Source: Candidatus Kaiserbacteria bacterium | Lineage (GTDB): Bacteria > Patescibacteriota > Minisyncoccia > Phycocordibacterales > Phycocordibacteraceae | Direction: 5' to 3' | Assembly: GCA_027451665.1 (NCBI GenBank) | Contig: DAIDIW010000004.1 | Span: 1 to 36,354, forward strand | Length of the DNA stretch: 36,354 nucleotides | In this document: positions 24,030-33,457 of the stretch, one piece after another | Position numbering within the stretch: the first letter of the stretch is position 1 | Layout: each line of letters starts with the position of its first letter | The notes under the pieces: model-generated | Seen by the model: the letters and a program-made list of their open reading frames with translations, nothing else | Told to the model about the DNA's origin: nothing | Databases searched by the model: none | Made by a program: the position numbers and the translations under genes

Positions 24030-26355
24030 CAAAACCAAAATCTTGATACTGCTTGGAAAATTTTCGTCGGGTGGGACGGAACGATTCGTGTCCCACCTCA
24101 CGCAGAGACTAGGTTCCGATTTTGAATCCGTAATTGTAATTACGGATCCACGTGTCGACTACCCGTACTTAGGCAGGTTACATCGTATCTTCCTACCGGC
24201 GTTCCGGCGCCCGAAGCAATACCATGTCCACATCGTACGTTGGTGGCGAATGTTCATCGAGCTACGTAATCTGATACGCGAAGAAAATCCTGACTGCGTA
24301 ATCGCCTTCGTGCCTTCGTGGGCATTTGTCGCAGTGTTGCTTTCACGGAATGTTGTCTTTGCGCTACGCATAGTTCCAAGTCTGCAATTCGGTACTAACG
24401 CTTGGCAGCGGTGGCGGATTAAGTTTATTAGCGCTCGTGCTCGTGCTGTCGTGTGCAACTCAGAGGGAAGCAAGATTGACATAGAGAAGAACTATGGTGT
24501 GCGAAATGCTCTCGTCATATACAACCCGATTGATATTGAGATGATTAAGCAAAAAAGTCTGGAGGAACCAACGAACCCTATCTTTGATTTGTGGAAAAGA
24601 AATAGGATTAAAACATTCATAAGCGCTGGCCGTTCATCGCCACAAAAGGACCATGCTCTTCTGGTGAGAGCTTTTGCTAAGTTGCGCGCTCAGCGTGAGT
24701 GCGCCCTTGTAATCATGGGAGAGGGAATTGACACTGATAAGGATCTTCGTGAGCTTGTGGTGTCCCTTAATCTTAGAGAGAGCGTACTTCTTCTTGGTTT
24801 CCAAAAGAACCCATTTGCATATATATCTCGCTCTGACATATTTGTGCTCTCGTCTCGCTATGAAGGGTTCCCTAACACGCTTCTTGAAGCAATGGCCTGT
24901 GGTTTGCCTATCATTTCAACTGATTGTCAAAGCGGCCCACGTGAGATTCTCGAGCCGAAACCACCCTTAAGTTCCGTGCCTACCGGGGTTTGGTTTGCAC
25001 ACTATGGCATATTGGTACCGATTAATGATGAACGGGCACTTGCCCGGGCAATGCAGGATGTACTGGATAACGCTGAGTTACGAAAATCGTTAGGTCGCGC
25101 GGCTAGCGAGCGCGCAGAAGAGCTCGCTGGATCAGACACCGTTCATACCTGGAGCAAGGTATTTCGTGGCGTCGCGTCGACTCTATCTATTGTGACGTTC
25201 GCGAATCTCGGTAGAAAACAGAATCTCAAGACGAGTGACATAGAGCCGGTTATCGAAGAGTTTGCGCGGCATGGAGCGCTCACTCAAGTTATTGGCCAGC
25301 TTGTAGGCAGCTATCACATCCCAGGCGCAATTCCCGCAACCCCAACGTTGATACATTATGCGCGCCGGGTACTTGAGAAAGGGCACTTTATAAGAACGCT
25401 TTCTCGGGAAGAAACAGAGGAACGATTTGATCGATTTGCCGCACATCGCTTACGCCCGGTACATGTGACGTTGATGCCAATTTTGTTTAATCAGGTGCTT
25501 GCGGCGGCAAAGAGAAATGGGAGTATTAGCATAGGACTTGCTGAAGTGGCCCACCCCATTTTCAATAGGAAGATAAATGCAGATGAATGTGCGCTACTTG
25601 GTATAGACGAATGGCAGTATCCAGGACGCACAAAAGATGCGAATTATATTACAGAGTTTGACAACCTTGTTGTCATGTCAGATTTTGCAAAAAGGACATA
25701 CATACAATACGGGTTTCCATCGGAACGAATATTTGTCGCGCCTCTTGATGTCGATGTCAAACGGTTTTCTCCGAAACAAAAGCAACAACGTAACCAGCCG
25801 CATCCTTTCACTGTTTTGTACAGCGCATATAGTACGCCCCTCAAAGGGCTGCACTACTTACTTGATGCATGGAATGAATTGTCGCTCCCCGGCGCAAAGC
25901 TCGTGCTGGTTGGTGGATTCCTGGACGTCCCGGATGATTTGCGTAGATATTACGAAACAAAGATTACCGAGAACTCAAGTATAGAGAATATCGGTCCTAC
26001 ACACACGCCCGAACGTTACTATCGTGATGCTGATATCTTTGTTTTTCCGTCGTTAACGGAAGGATTCGGTCGAGTGACGCTTGAGGCGATGGCGTGCGGT
26101 TTACCTGTTATTACAACTGTGAATGCGCGTGGCATCGTGGAAGACGGCAAGACTGGATTCGTCATACCCATTCGTGACGCTAAAGCGCTCGCAGAAAGGA
26201 TTAAGTATTTCTATAACAATCGTGATTCTGTCGAGAAAATGGGGAGAGCAGCACGGCTAGCAGTTGAGAGAAAGAAGCCATTCGGTGAAGCAGTCTACGA
26301 GATTTATCAGGCTATACTGACAAACAAATATGAAAACTATCCGACTCATGAATAA
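24019..26355 (+). CDS. Tandem fusion of two GT4 glycosyltransferases
   Basis: Two complete GT4 C-terminal signatures: SRYEGFPNTLLEAMACGLPIISTD and PSLTEGFGRVTLEAMACGLPVITT; each preceded by its own acceptor-type half. Confidence 0.85.
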   Translation: MQNNKTKILILLGKFSSGGTERFVSHLTQRLGSDFESVIVITDPRVDYPYLGRLHRIFLPAFRRPKQYHVHIVRWWRMFIELRNLIREENPDCVIAFVPSWAFVAVLLSRNVVFALRIVPSLQFGTNAWQRWRIKFISARARAVVCNSEGSKIDIEKNYGVRNALVIYNPIDIEMIKQKSLEEPTNPIFDLWKRNRIKTFISAGRSSPQKDHALLVRAFAKLRAQRECALVIMGEGIDTDKDLRELVVSLNLRESVLLLGFQKNPFAYISRSDIFVLSSRYEGFPNTLLEAMACGLPIISTDCQSGPREILEPKPPLSSVPTGVWFAHYGILVPINDERALARAMQDVLDNAELRKSLGRAASERAEELAGSDTVHTWSKVFRGVASTLSIVTFANLGRKQNLKTSDIEPVIEEFARHGALTQVIGQLVGSYHIPGAIPATPTLIHYARRVLEKGHFIRTLSREETEERFDRFAAHRLRPVHVTLMPILFNQVLAAAKRNGSISIGLAEVAHPIFNRKINADECALLGIDEWQYPGRTKDANYITEFDNLVVMSDFAKRTYIQYGFPSERIFVAPLDVDVKRFSPKQKQQRNQPHPFTVLYSAYSTPLKGLHYLLDAWNELSLPGAKLVLVGGFLDVPDDLRRYYETKITENSSIENIGPTHTPERYYRDADIFVFPSLTEGFGRVTLEAMACGLPVITTVNARGIVEDGKTGFVIPIRDAKALAERIKYFYNNRDSVEKMGRAARLAVERKKPFGEAVYEIYQAILTNKYENYPTHE

Positions 26356-27109
26356 GGTTATTCGCAATCCAAATGCGTTCTTGCGGTATGTCACTTTCTG
26401 TTTAAAGCAGTATGCCCACTATGACCTTGTAGAGTATGCGAGCGAAGATAACACTGATAAGGGCGTCTCAGGTCACGATTATATACGAGTGTATGATTTC
26501 TTTCTTCGTGAGAAAAGGTGTAAGCCTCTTACGTTCTGTGAGATAGGACTTTCTATGCAAGACTCTGAAAATGCTGAACATAAGGACAGCACCTTATGGA
26601 AGGATAAGATATACGAAACTGCGCCATCTCTGAACATGTGGAGGAAGTATTTACCATATGCGCATCTTATCGGTTTTGACATCAGAACTTTCAAGAAAAG
26701 TAACGATCCTCAGGTCCATATTGTTCAAGGAGATCAATCATCACGGGAAGAGCTGCAGCGCATTATCGACCATCGGGATAGTTTAGATGTCATCATAGAT
26801 GATGGCCTTCATGCATCACGGCATCAACAGATTACATTCGCATATCTTTTTGCTCACCTCAAGAGTGGAGGACTCTTTTTCATTGAAGATCTCGGATATC
26901 AGCCAGAAGAATTTGAAGAAGCGAGTATTCCACGAACCGTGGATCTCCTTAAGATTCTCCAATCAATCGGTAAGTGGAACTCTCCGCTTGCTACAGCTGA
27001 AGAGAAGCAGATCATCGAAGAACAAGTGGCGAGTGTGTATATGTATGACAGCCGGAAGAGTCCGGGTCCGGAGTTTACTGATTACATCGCGGTTATCGTA
27101 AAGAAATGA
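26330..27109 (+). CDS. Class I SAM-dependent methyltransferase (CmcI/TylF-like)
   Basis: LTFCEIGLSMQDSEN, HLIGFDIR, DVIIDDGLHASRHQQITFAYLFAHLKSGGLFFIEDLGYQ. Confidence 0.75.
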   Translation: MKTIRLMNKVIRNPNAFLRYVTFCLKQYAHYDLVEYASEDNTDKGVSGHDYIRVYDFFLREKRCKPLTFCEIGLSMQDSENAEHKDSTLWKDKIYETAPSLNMWRKYLPYAHLIGFDIRTFKKSNDPQVHIVQGDQSSREELQRIIDHRDSLDVIIDDGLHASRHQQITFAYLFAHLKSGGLFFIEDLGYQPEEFEEASIPRTVDLLKILQSIGKWNSPLATAEEKQIIEEQVASVYMYDSRKSPGPEFTDYIAVIVKK

Positions 27110-27891
27110 AATGCATCATCCGCGATGACGATCTAAATTACTTCAGTGCTCCTAAAGATGTGGAGCGTTGGTACGGCGATCTTTTTAAGGAGGGGGTGCC
27201 AGTCGGTTTCTCGGTTATTCCGTTCGTGAAGCCGTCGAGCGATGTGTACGTTGGCGGAGAGGAATTCGAAGAACGCGAGTATGCCATGCATGAGAACAAG
27301 GCGCTCGTTGCGTACGCGCAGATGCAGCCGTGGATAGAGATACTGCAGCACGGTACGACGCATGAGACGGTGGACGGAGTATACGAATATGCGCGAACGG
27401 TATCGCGCGAAGAGACGAAACGGGGAAGGGAAGAGCTCGAAAAAGCCTTTGGAAGGAAAATCGCGATTTTCGTGCCGCCTCATGATTGGATAAATAGCTC
27501 AGGCATCCGAGCGGTCGAAGCGGCGCACATGAATATCATACGCGGTCGCGGCGCGGGATTGCGCAATTGGTTACCACGGTGGCGATATTTGATGATCTTC
27601 TGCCGCATGCTTCCCTGGAGGCTTTCATATGCGTTACGTGGTAAGCGTGCTCCAGCGTATCCCTATGTGCTCGACTTTGGAAAGCATAAGGAACTTTGCT
27701 CGTATCGTCTAGAAGACGACGACGTATTCGAAGGGCTCGCGTACGCGCACCGTAAGAACGGAGTATTTGTAGTCGTGACGCATCTGCATTTCTATACGGA
27801 GGAGAAAAAGGAACGCCTTCGCTCACTTATTGAGAAGGCGCGCGAGTATGGGGCCGAGTTCATCTTTCCGAGCGTAGCGTTTCATGACTAA
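27106..27891 (+). CDS. DUF2334-like polysaccharide deacetylase family protein
   Basis: CIIRDDDLNYF (metal-binding Asp run), ILQHGTTHET, FVPPHDWIN. Confidence 0.7.
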   Translation: MKCIIRDDDLNYFSAPKDVERWYGDLFKEGVPVGFSVIPFVKPSSDVYVGGEEFEEREYAMHENKALVAYAQMQPWIEILQHGTTHETVDGVYEYARTVSREETKRGREELEKAFGRKIAIFVPPHDWINSSGIRAVEAAHMNIIRGRGAGLRNWLPRWRYLMIFCRMLPWRLSYALRGKRAPAYPYVLDFGKHKELCSYRLEDDDVFEGLAYAHRKNGVFVVVTHLHFYTEEKKERLRSLIEKAREYGAEFIFPSVAFHD

Positions 27892-28762
27892 TCTGAAGCC
27901 GATGCTGGTCATAGTAATTCCGACGAAGAATCGGCGAGCTCTCCTTGAGCGTGCGATTGGAAGCGTGTTAGCGCAGGACTACGCAAATTACCGCGTGGTT
28001 GTCGTAAACGACGGCTCGATAGACGAAACGGCCGCCTACCTCGCTGCGCTTAATAATCCACGTTTTACAGTCATTACGCATGAAAGAAGCCGTGGAGTAA
28101 ACGCGTCTCGCAACGACGCATTCCGAGAACTGAGGGAGGGTGAATGGGCAGTACCTCTTGATGATGACGACATCTTCTTACCAGATGCGTTTGTTACGAT
28201 TGTGAATACTATCAAAAGAATGCCAGCATCAATTGCAATCGCTCAATTCAATACAATTATCTTTACGCCCCTCGAAGAGTATGTCGGTGGTTGGAAATTC
28301 GAGAATGAAGAACTATGGCATGATCTTACTTATCATGAAGTCATGACAAATGTCGGTTTAAAAATACATGGAGAAACGAGGTCAGCATTCAAATGGACGC
28401 TATTCCCGAAATATTATTTTCAAGAAAATATTAATGGATTTGAGGGTGAATGGGGTTTACTCGTACTGCGCGATGGGGTTGGAGTCAGGATCATGAATAC
28501 GGCACCGGTAATATTGATCGATTGGCGGCATAATGGTGAACATCTTTCACGAACGGCTGCGAGGCGTAACCCTCATTCTTTTGCTCAAGCACATGCTCGA
28601 ATCTTTAGAGCGCACCACGCATTTTTTGTTGAGCACCCTAGATATGCACTCCCCCGTGCGATACATGCGCTCAAGATTGCACTTCGTGCATTTGATCCGT
28701 TGCTTGCGACAAAGTTTGCGTTAGAGTATTTACGCGCTTGGTCGCGGCTCACTTTTACCTGA
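27884..28762 (+). CDS. Glycosyltransferase family 2
   Basis: LVIVIPTKNRRALLERAIGSVLAQDYANYRVVVVNDGSIDET, VPLDDDDIFLPDAF. Confidence 0.9.
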   Translation: MTNLKPMLVIVIPTKNRRALLERAIGSVLAQDYANYRVVVVNDGSIDETAAYLAALNNPRFTVITHERSRGVNASRNDAFRELREGEWAVPLDDDDIFLPDAFVTIVNTIKRMPASIAIAQFNTIIFTPLEEYVGGWKFENEELWHDLTYHEVMTNVGLKIHGETRSAFKWTLFPKYYFQENINGFEGEWGLLVLRDGVGVRIMNTAPVILIDWRHNGEHLSRTAARRNPHSFAQAHARIFRAHHAFFVEHPRYALPRAIHALKIALRAFDPLLATKFALEYLRAWSRLTFT

Positions 28763-30010
28763 TGCACGGTAGAGGAGCACAATACTAATCATGAAGTTCA
28801 TTGCATCTGAAATGATGCGCGCCCATAGCATTCCCCAGATACCGTAGAGCAATAAGAGAGGGACTTGCAAAACGATGAGCATAATTGGGTTGACGACGGA
28901 GATGATATAAAGTTCCGTCTGGAGTCGCTTCGCCTGTAACGCCGCGTAAGCAAGGTTGGTCGATAGAAAGATAATGACGGCCGCATAGAGCTGAGTATAC
29001 GGGATTGCAGCCACGTAGGCAGGGAAAAGAAGTCGAAAAATGAATGGCGCAATCGCCGCGTATATGATTGCTGTCAGCGTTCCAACAGCCATGGCGTATG
29101 CCATTTTTGCAAGTAGCACGCCGCGTATGTCATTAAGTGTTCGATTCGAGAATTTTGGTAAGGCGGCTGTACCCACGAAACCTAATATGCCGCCCATTCG
29201 TTCTGGAATAAGCGTTGCGAGGCTGTATACTGCAAGGTCTATCGGGCCGAGAAAATGGAAAACGAGCACTGAGTCAAGTTGATTTATGACAGTGCCGAAT
29301 CCGCTCATGACGGAAAGGTGCGCACCGTAGCGTACAGCCTCAGGATCCTCCGTATCGTTCGGATTGAATCGCGTGAGCGTCTTGCGATACGCGTAGAAAT
29401 TTCCGACAGCAGTGAAAAGGACGTTCACGGCGACCAATATTGCCGCATCGCGCACGAAAGGGAGTACCGCGAATATCGGCACGTAATAGACTAGGTTCGC
29501 GAGGAGTTTCAGGAAGAACATGTCTTTGAACGCCTTCTTTCCAGTCAGGAACGCTACATACGTATTAAAGGTCTGTACGAACGGGGTAAAGAGCGCGATG
29601 GCAACAAGACCGAATGCGATTTCATTCTGTGCGTGCGCGAAATAGTACGCCGCGCCGCCGAGCGTGAGGACAAACGGTACGACCGCCCAACGTAATTGAA
29701 ATCGCACCGACTCGCGCAGGACGCCTTCACGCCCGCGGGCGACCGCCTGCGTAACTGCGCTGTTCATGCCTGAAAGACAAACCGCAGCGACGAGCGCGGA
29801 AATTGCAACCAGATATTGGTAGGTGCCGTATACGCTTGGCGAGAGAAGGTTCGCTAGCGCGATAGAAAGCCCTAGAGACAAAATGGACTGGATAGCAAGG
29901 TCGAGATTGAGCCACCAACCAGCAGAGGCGAGGTAGACCATATCGGTCTTCGTGTACTTCTCGGTCCAACGCAGAAAGCGGACGAGGCGATCTTTTGCGG
30001 GGGAAGGCAT
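28730..30010 (-). CDS. Polysaccharide flippase (Wzx/MVF-MATE superfamily)
   Basis: Multi-TM ORF; LDLAIQSILSLGLSIALANLLSPSVYGTYQYLVAISAL and related hydrophobic segments. Confidence 0.85.
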   Translation of the reverse strand: MPSPAKDRLVRFLRWTEKYTKTDMVYLASAGWWLNLDLAIQSILSLGLSIALANLLSPSVYGTYQYLVAISALVAAVCLSGMNSAVTQAVARGREGVLRESVRFQLRWAVVPFVLTLGGAAYYFAHAQNEIAFGLVAIALFTPFVQTFNTYVAFLTGKKAFKDMFFLKLLANLVYYVPIFAVLPFVRDAAILVAVNVLFTAVGNFYAYRKTLTRFNPNDTEDPEAVRYGAHLSVMSGFGTVINQLDSVLVFHFLGPIDLAVYSLATLIPERMGGILGFVGTAALPKFSNRTLNDIRGVLLAKMAYAMAVGTLTAIIYAAIAPFIFRLLFPAYVAAIPYTQLYAAVIIFLSTNLAYAALQAKRLQTELYIISVVNPIMLIVLQVPLLLLYGIWGMLWARIISDAMNFMISIVLLYRASGKSEPRPSA

Positions 30011-30190
30011 AAGAAACGAGCCGTAGATACGGCCATGATATCAGGTATAACGCGCCTTCGGAGACCTCGGGTTTCGTAACAATGCAAGCGGAGGATCCGT
30101 CTACACAAAGGCGGGCTTCCAGGGGGCCAATCTGCCGTATACTTACCGATAGGCACTCGCGGCCCACATAACTTCGAAATCAAGACTTCT

Positions 30191-31129
30191 ATGAAGAAAT
30201 ACCTTTATACGATAAGTGCTTCTGCGCTTGCGCTCACGATGAGCGGCGTCCCGCTGCTTGCCGCGCACGCGCAGGAAAACGGGCCTACGCGGCCCATGTA
30301 CCCGATCGCGCAGGTGCAAGGGGGACCGGGGTCGAACGGCCCGATGCTTCGGCCGGGGCAAGAACCCCCGCCGCGCGAAGGGAACGGCATCTACCATGGC
30401 GGCATGATGCGCCCAGGCGCGCCTATCGCCGGACCTGGGGGCGCTGCGGGCTCAACGACCGCGCTGCGCGCACGGATACAGGAAATCATCCAACATCGCG
30501 AAGCGATGCTCGCTTCGAGCACGGCGGACGGACGCGGTAACGCGATGTCGATTGCGGTTCGTCTGCGCGCGATTGCTCAATTCGCGTCCCACATGGATGA
30601 ACTCTTCGGATCTTCGACGCCGGCACAGAACGCAGCGCAGTTGCAGCAGATGATCCAGGAGCGTGAGCATCTGCTCGCGCAGGCAGCTTCCTCGACGGCG
30701 ACCTCTTCGCGCCCAATCCTCGAGCACGCAATACGCGTGAACCTTGCGGTACATGCGCTCCTTGCAGCCAGAAATCTCATCGGCAGTTCGACGGCAGCAT
30801 CACAGATCACGAATCTCGCGCAGCAGATTCAGAGCTCGCTCGCATCGACGACCGAGGCGCAGGCGCGGATACAAGCGCGCGGTTTCTGGACGAGGCTCTT
30901 CTTCGGCGGAGACACGCAGGCGGCGAACACGCTCTCGCAGGTTGCCGCACAGAATCAACAGCGCATCGAGCGAATCACGAGTCTCCTTGACCAGGCGAGC
31001 ACCTCTGCGCAGGTGAAGACGCAGCTTCAGGCACAACTTCAGTCGCTTGAACAGGCGCAAGCCTCGACGACCGAGCAGGCCTCGCAGCAGAAGGGGCTCT
31101 GGGGGCTCTTCAGCTGGCGCCTCTTCTAA
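30191..31129 (+). CDS. Secreted coiled-coil protein, hypothetical
   Basis: Signal peptide MKKYLYTISASALALTMSGVPLLAAHA; Pro/Gly-rich region; long Gln/Ala-rich helices. TATACT at 30138. Confidence 0.7.
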   Translation: MKKYLYTISASALALTMSGVPLLAAHAQENGPTRPMYPIAQVQGGPGSNGPMLRPGQEPPPREGNGIYHGGMMRPGAPIAGPGGAAGSTTALRARIQEIIQHREAMLASSTADGRGNAMSIAVRLRAIAQFASHMDELFGSSTPAQNAAQLQQMIQEREHLLAQAASSTATSSRPILEHAIRVNLAVHALLAARNLIGSSTAASQITNLAQQIQSSLASTTEAQARIQARGFWTRLFFGGDTQAANTLSQVAAQNQQRIERITSLLDQASTSAQVKTQLQAQLQSLEQAQASTTEQASQQKGLWGLFSWRLF

Positions 31130-31156
31130 GGCGCGCTTCCTGTAACGGTGTAGAGA

Positions 31157-31188
31157 AACCCGTCCGCCGGCTTGCCGGCGGACGGGTT
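31157..31188 (+). terminator. Hairpin terminator-like
   Basis: AACCCGTCCGCCGGC-tt-GCCGGCGGACGGGTT, 15-bp perfect stem. Confidence 0.6.
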
Positions 31189-31234
31189 CGGGTTTCCTGG
31201 TGCATTTGGCCTGCGTGGTATAGTGCTAGCCAAC

Positions 31235-33412
31235 ATGCAAAACCAAGGAATCACGAGGCAAGTAGCCCGCTGGGTGGCGCTCGCCGCGCTCTTCGTCATC
31301 CCAATCGCGCCGCTCATCATCGCGAACTCCTTCTTCTTCCCGTTCATCACCGGAAAGGCCTTTTTCTTCCGGATAATGGTGGAAATCGCCGTTGCAGCCT
31401 GGGTGCTGCTCGCGTTCCTCGATAAGGAGTATCGTCCGCGATTCTCCTGGACGGGCGTGGCGGTCATCGCCTTCGTCGCCTGGATGTTCATTGCGGATCT
31501 CTTCGCCGTGAACGTCGCGAAGGCGTTCTGGAGCAACTTCGAGCGTTCCGAAGGCTGGGTGCTGCTCATCCATCTGCTCGCATTCTTCTTCGCGGCCTCG
31601 AGCATCCTGCGCGTGGAGAAGAAGTGGCGCACCTGGTTCCTTACCTCCCTCGGCTTCGCGGTGCTCGTGTCGTTCTATGGCATCCTGCAGCAGATCGGCG
31701 TCCTCGCAATCCATCAAGGCTCGACGCGCATCGATGCGACCTTCGGCAATTCCGCGTACTTCGCAATCTACCTCCTCTTCAATACGTTCCTCGCCCTCTG
31801 GCTCGCGTTCACGGAGAAGCGTCCGTGGCTCAAATGGTCGCTCGTGGGCTTTGCCATCGTTGAAGCATTCCTCATCTTCCTCACGGAAACGCGCGGCACA
31901 GTGCTCGGACTCCTCGGCGGCCTCGTGCTCGCCGGGCTCCTTATGGCAGTTACCGGTAACAAGCGCGCGAAGCAGTGGGGTGCATGGGGTGCGGCGATCG
32001 TGATCGTCCTTTCAGGCGGTCTGTATCTCGCACGGCATACGAGCTTCGTCGAAGGAAATCATGTGCTCCAGCGCGTTACCTCAATCTCGCTTGCGAGCGG
32101 GCAGACACGCTTCACGATTTGGAGCATGGCGTTCGAAGGCGTCGCCGAACGGCCGATCGTGGGATGGGGGCAGGAGGGCTTCAATTATGTGTTCAACAAG
32201 TTCTACAAGCCGTCGCTCTATGCCCAGGAGCCGTGGTTCGATCGTGCGCACAACGCGTTCATTGATTGGCTCGTCGAAGGAGGCATCCCCGCATTCCTCC
32301 TCTACCTTGCGATTTGGGTGAGCGCCGTCTGGTATCTCTGGACGCGCTCCGAGCTCTCGCGGCCCGAGCGCATCGCGCTTACCGCAGCCCTTGCCGGGTA
32401 CGCCTGCCACAACCTCTTCGTCTTCGATAATCTTTATTCGTACGTCTATTTCTTCGCGATACTCGCGTTCATCGATAGCCAGGTGGGGAGGCCGATAAAG
32501 CGACTCGAGACGGCACCCGTTCTTTCCGAGAAGGACGGCATGGCCTACGGCCTTCCGATCGCTGCGGTCGTGATTGTGCTCATGATCTGGACGATTAATG
32601 TACCCGGCATCACGGACGCAACAGAGCTCATCACGGCGATTACGCCGGGGAATCCGCAGGCGCAGCTCGCCACCTTCGAGCAGCTCACGCAGCACCCGTC
32701 CTATCCGGGCGTCCAGGAGATCCGGGAACAGCTTGTCTCTTTTGCCTCGAGCGTCTCGCAGGATCCGTCCGCGAGCGCTTCCGTGAAGCAAGCGGCGATC
32801 GCGCTCGCCATCCAGCAGATGGGGGATCAGGTGAAGCAGTATCCGCAGGATGCGCGCGAGCGGTTGCAGCTCGCCTATGCCTACAGCGCCGCCGGTGACG
32901 AGCAGGATTCGCTCGCTCAGCTTGATGCCGCCGCCGCGCTCTCTCCGGGCAAGGAGGACATCTGGATTGAGAAGGGGCTCACGCTCTGGCAGATCGGCTC
33001 GACGACGCAAGCGCAGGCAGCGTTCGACCATGCGTACGCGCTTGGCGCCGGGCAGTTCCCGCAGCTTGCCGAGTATGCCGCCGCAGGCGATTACGCCGCA
33101 GGCGACGCCGCGCAGGGAGACGCGCTGCTTATGAAGAATTTCGGCACGACGACCGTCGATTCGGACGTGCTTGCCGAGGGCTACTACCGCGGCAAGGACT
33201 GGCAACGGCTCATCCGTCTCTGGCAGTATCGTGCGGCTAAGCCGAACGCTTCCCTCAGCACGCTCTTCGGCGTTGCCGCCGCGTATTACGCCGCGGGGGA
33301 GAAGCAGCAGGCGATCGCGCAGGTGGAGAAGATAATGAAGGAGTATCCGCAGACGCAGCAGGCGGGGCAGCAGGCGATTCAACAGATACAGAGCGGGACC
33401 GTCGGGCAATAA
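31235..33412 (+). CDS. O-antigen ligase-like membrane protein (Wzy_C) with C-terminal TPR-like region
   Basis: Multiple TM segments, ETRGTVLGLLGGLV, GWGQEGFNYVFNKFYKP...DRAHNAFIDWLVEGG; TPR-like Ala-rich helices at C-terminus. Start at 31235 after TATAGT 31219-31224. Confidence 0.85.
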   Translation: MQNQGITRQVARWVALAALFVIPIAPLIIANSFFFPFITGKAFFFRIMVEIAVAAWVLLAFLDKEYRPRFSWTGVAVIAFVAWMFIADLFAVNVAKAFWSNFERSEGWVLLIHLLAFFFAASSILRVEKKWRTWFLTSLGFAVLVSFYGILQQIGVLAIHQGSTRIDATFGNSAYFAIYLLFNTFLALWLAFTEKRPWLKWSLVGFAIVEAFLIFLTETRGTVLGLLGGLVLAGLLMAVTGNKRAKQWGAWGAAIVIVLSGGLYLARHTSFVEGNHVLQRVTSISLASGQTRFTIWSMAFEGVAERPIVGWGQEGFNYVFNKFYKPSLYAQEPWFDRAHNAFIDWLVEGGIPAFLLYLAIWVSAVWYLWTRSELSRPERIALTAALAGYACHNLFVFDNLYSYVYFFAILAFIDSQVGRPIKRLETAPVLSEKDGMAYGLPIAAVVIVLMIWTINVPGITDATELITAITPGNPQAQLATFEQLTQHPSYPGVQEIREQLVSFASSVSQDPSASASVKQAAIALAIQQMGDQVKQYPQDARERLQLAYAYSAAGDEQDSLAQLDAAAALSPGKEDIWIEKGLTLWQIGSTTQAQAAFDHAYALGAGQFPQLAEYAAAGDYAAGDAAQGDALLMKNFGTTTVDSDVLAEGYYRGKDWQRLIRLWQYRAAKPNASLSTLFGVAAAYYAAGEKQQAIAQVEKIMKEYPQTQQAGQQAIQQIQSGTVGQ

Positions 33413-33457
33413 TGCTAGCCGCGCGGCCCGGACGCGTCCGGTATATAGTTAGCAAAC

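Noticed and set aside
32081-33409. 442-aa minus-strand ORF antisense to the O-antigen ligase gene
   Set aside because: Shadow ORF; low-complexity Arg/Leu composition and opposite a well-supported gene.
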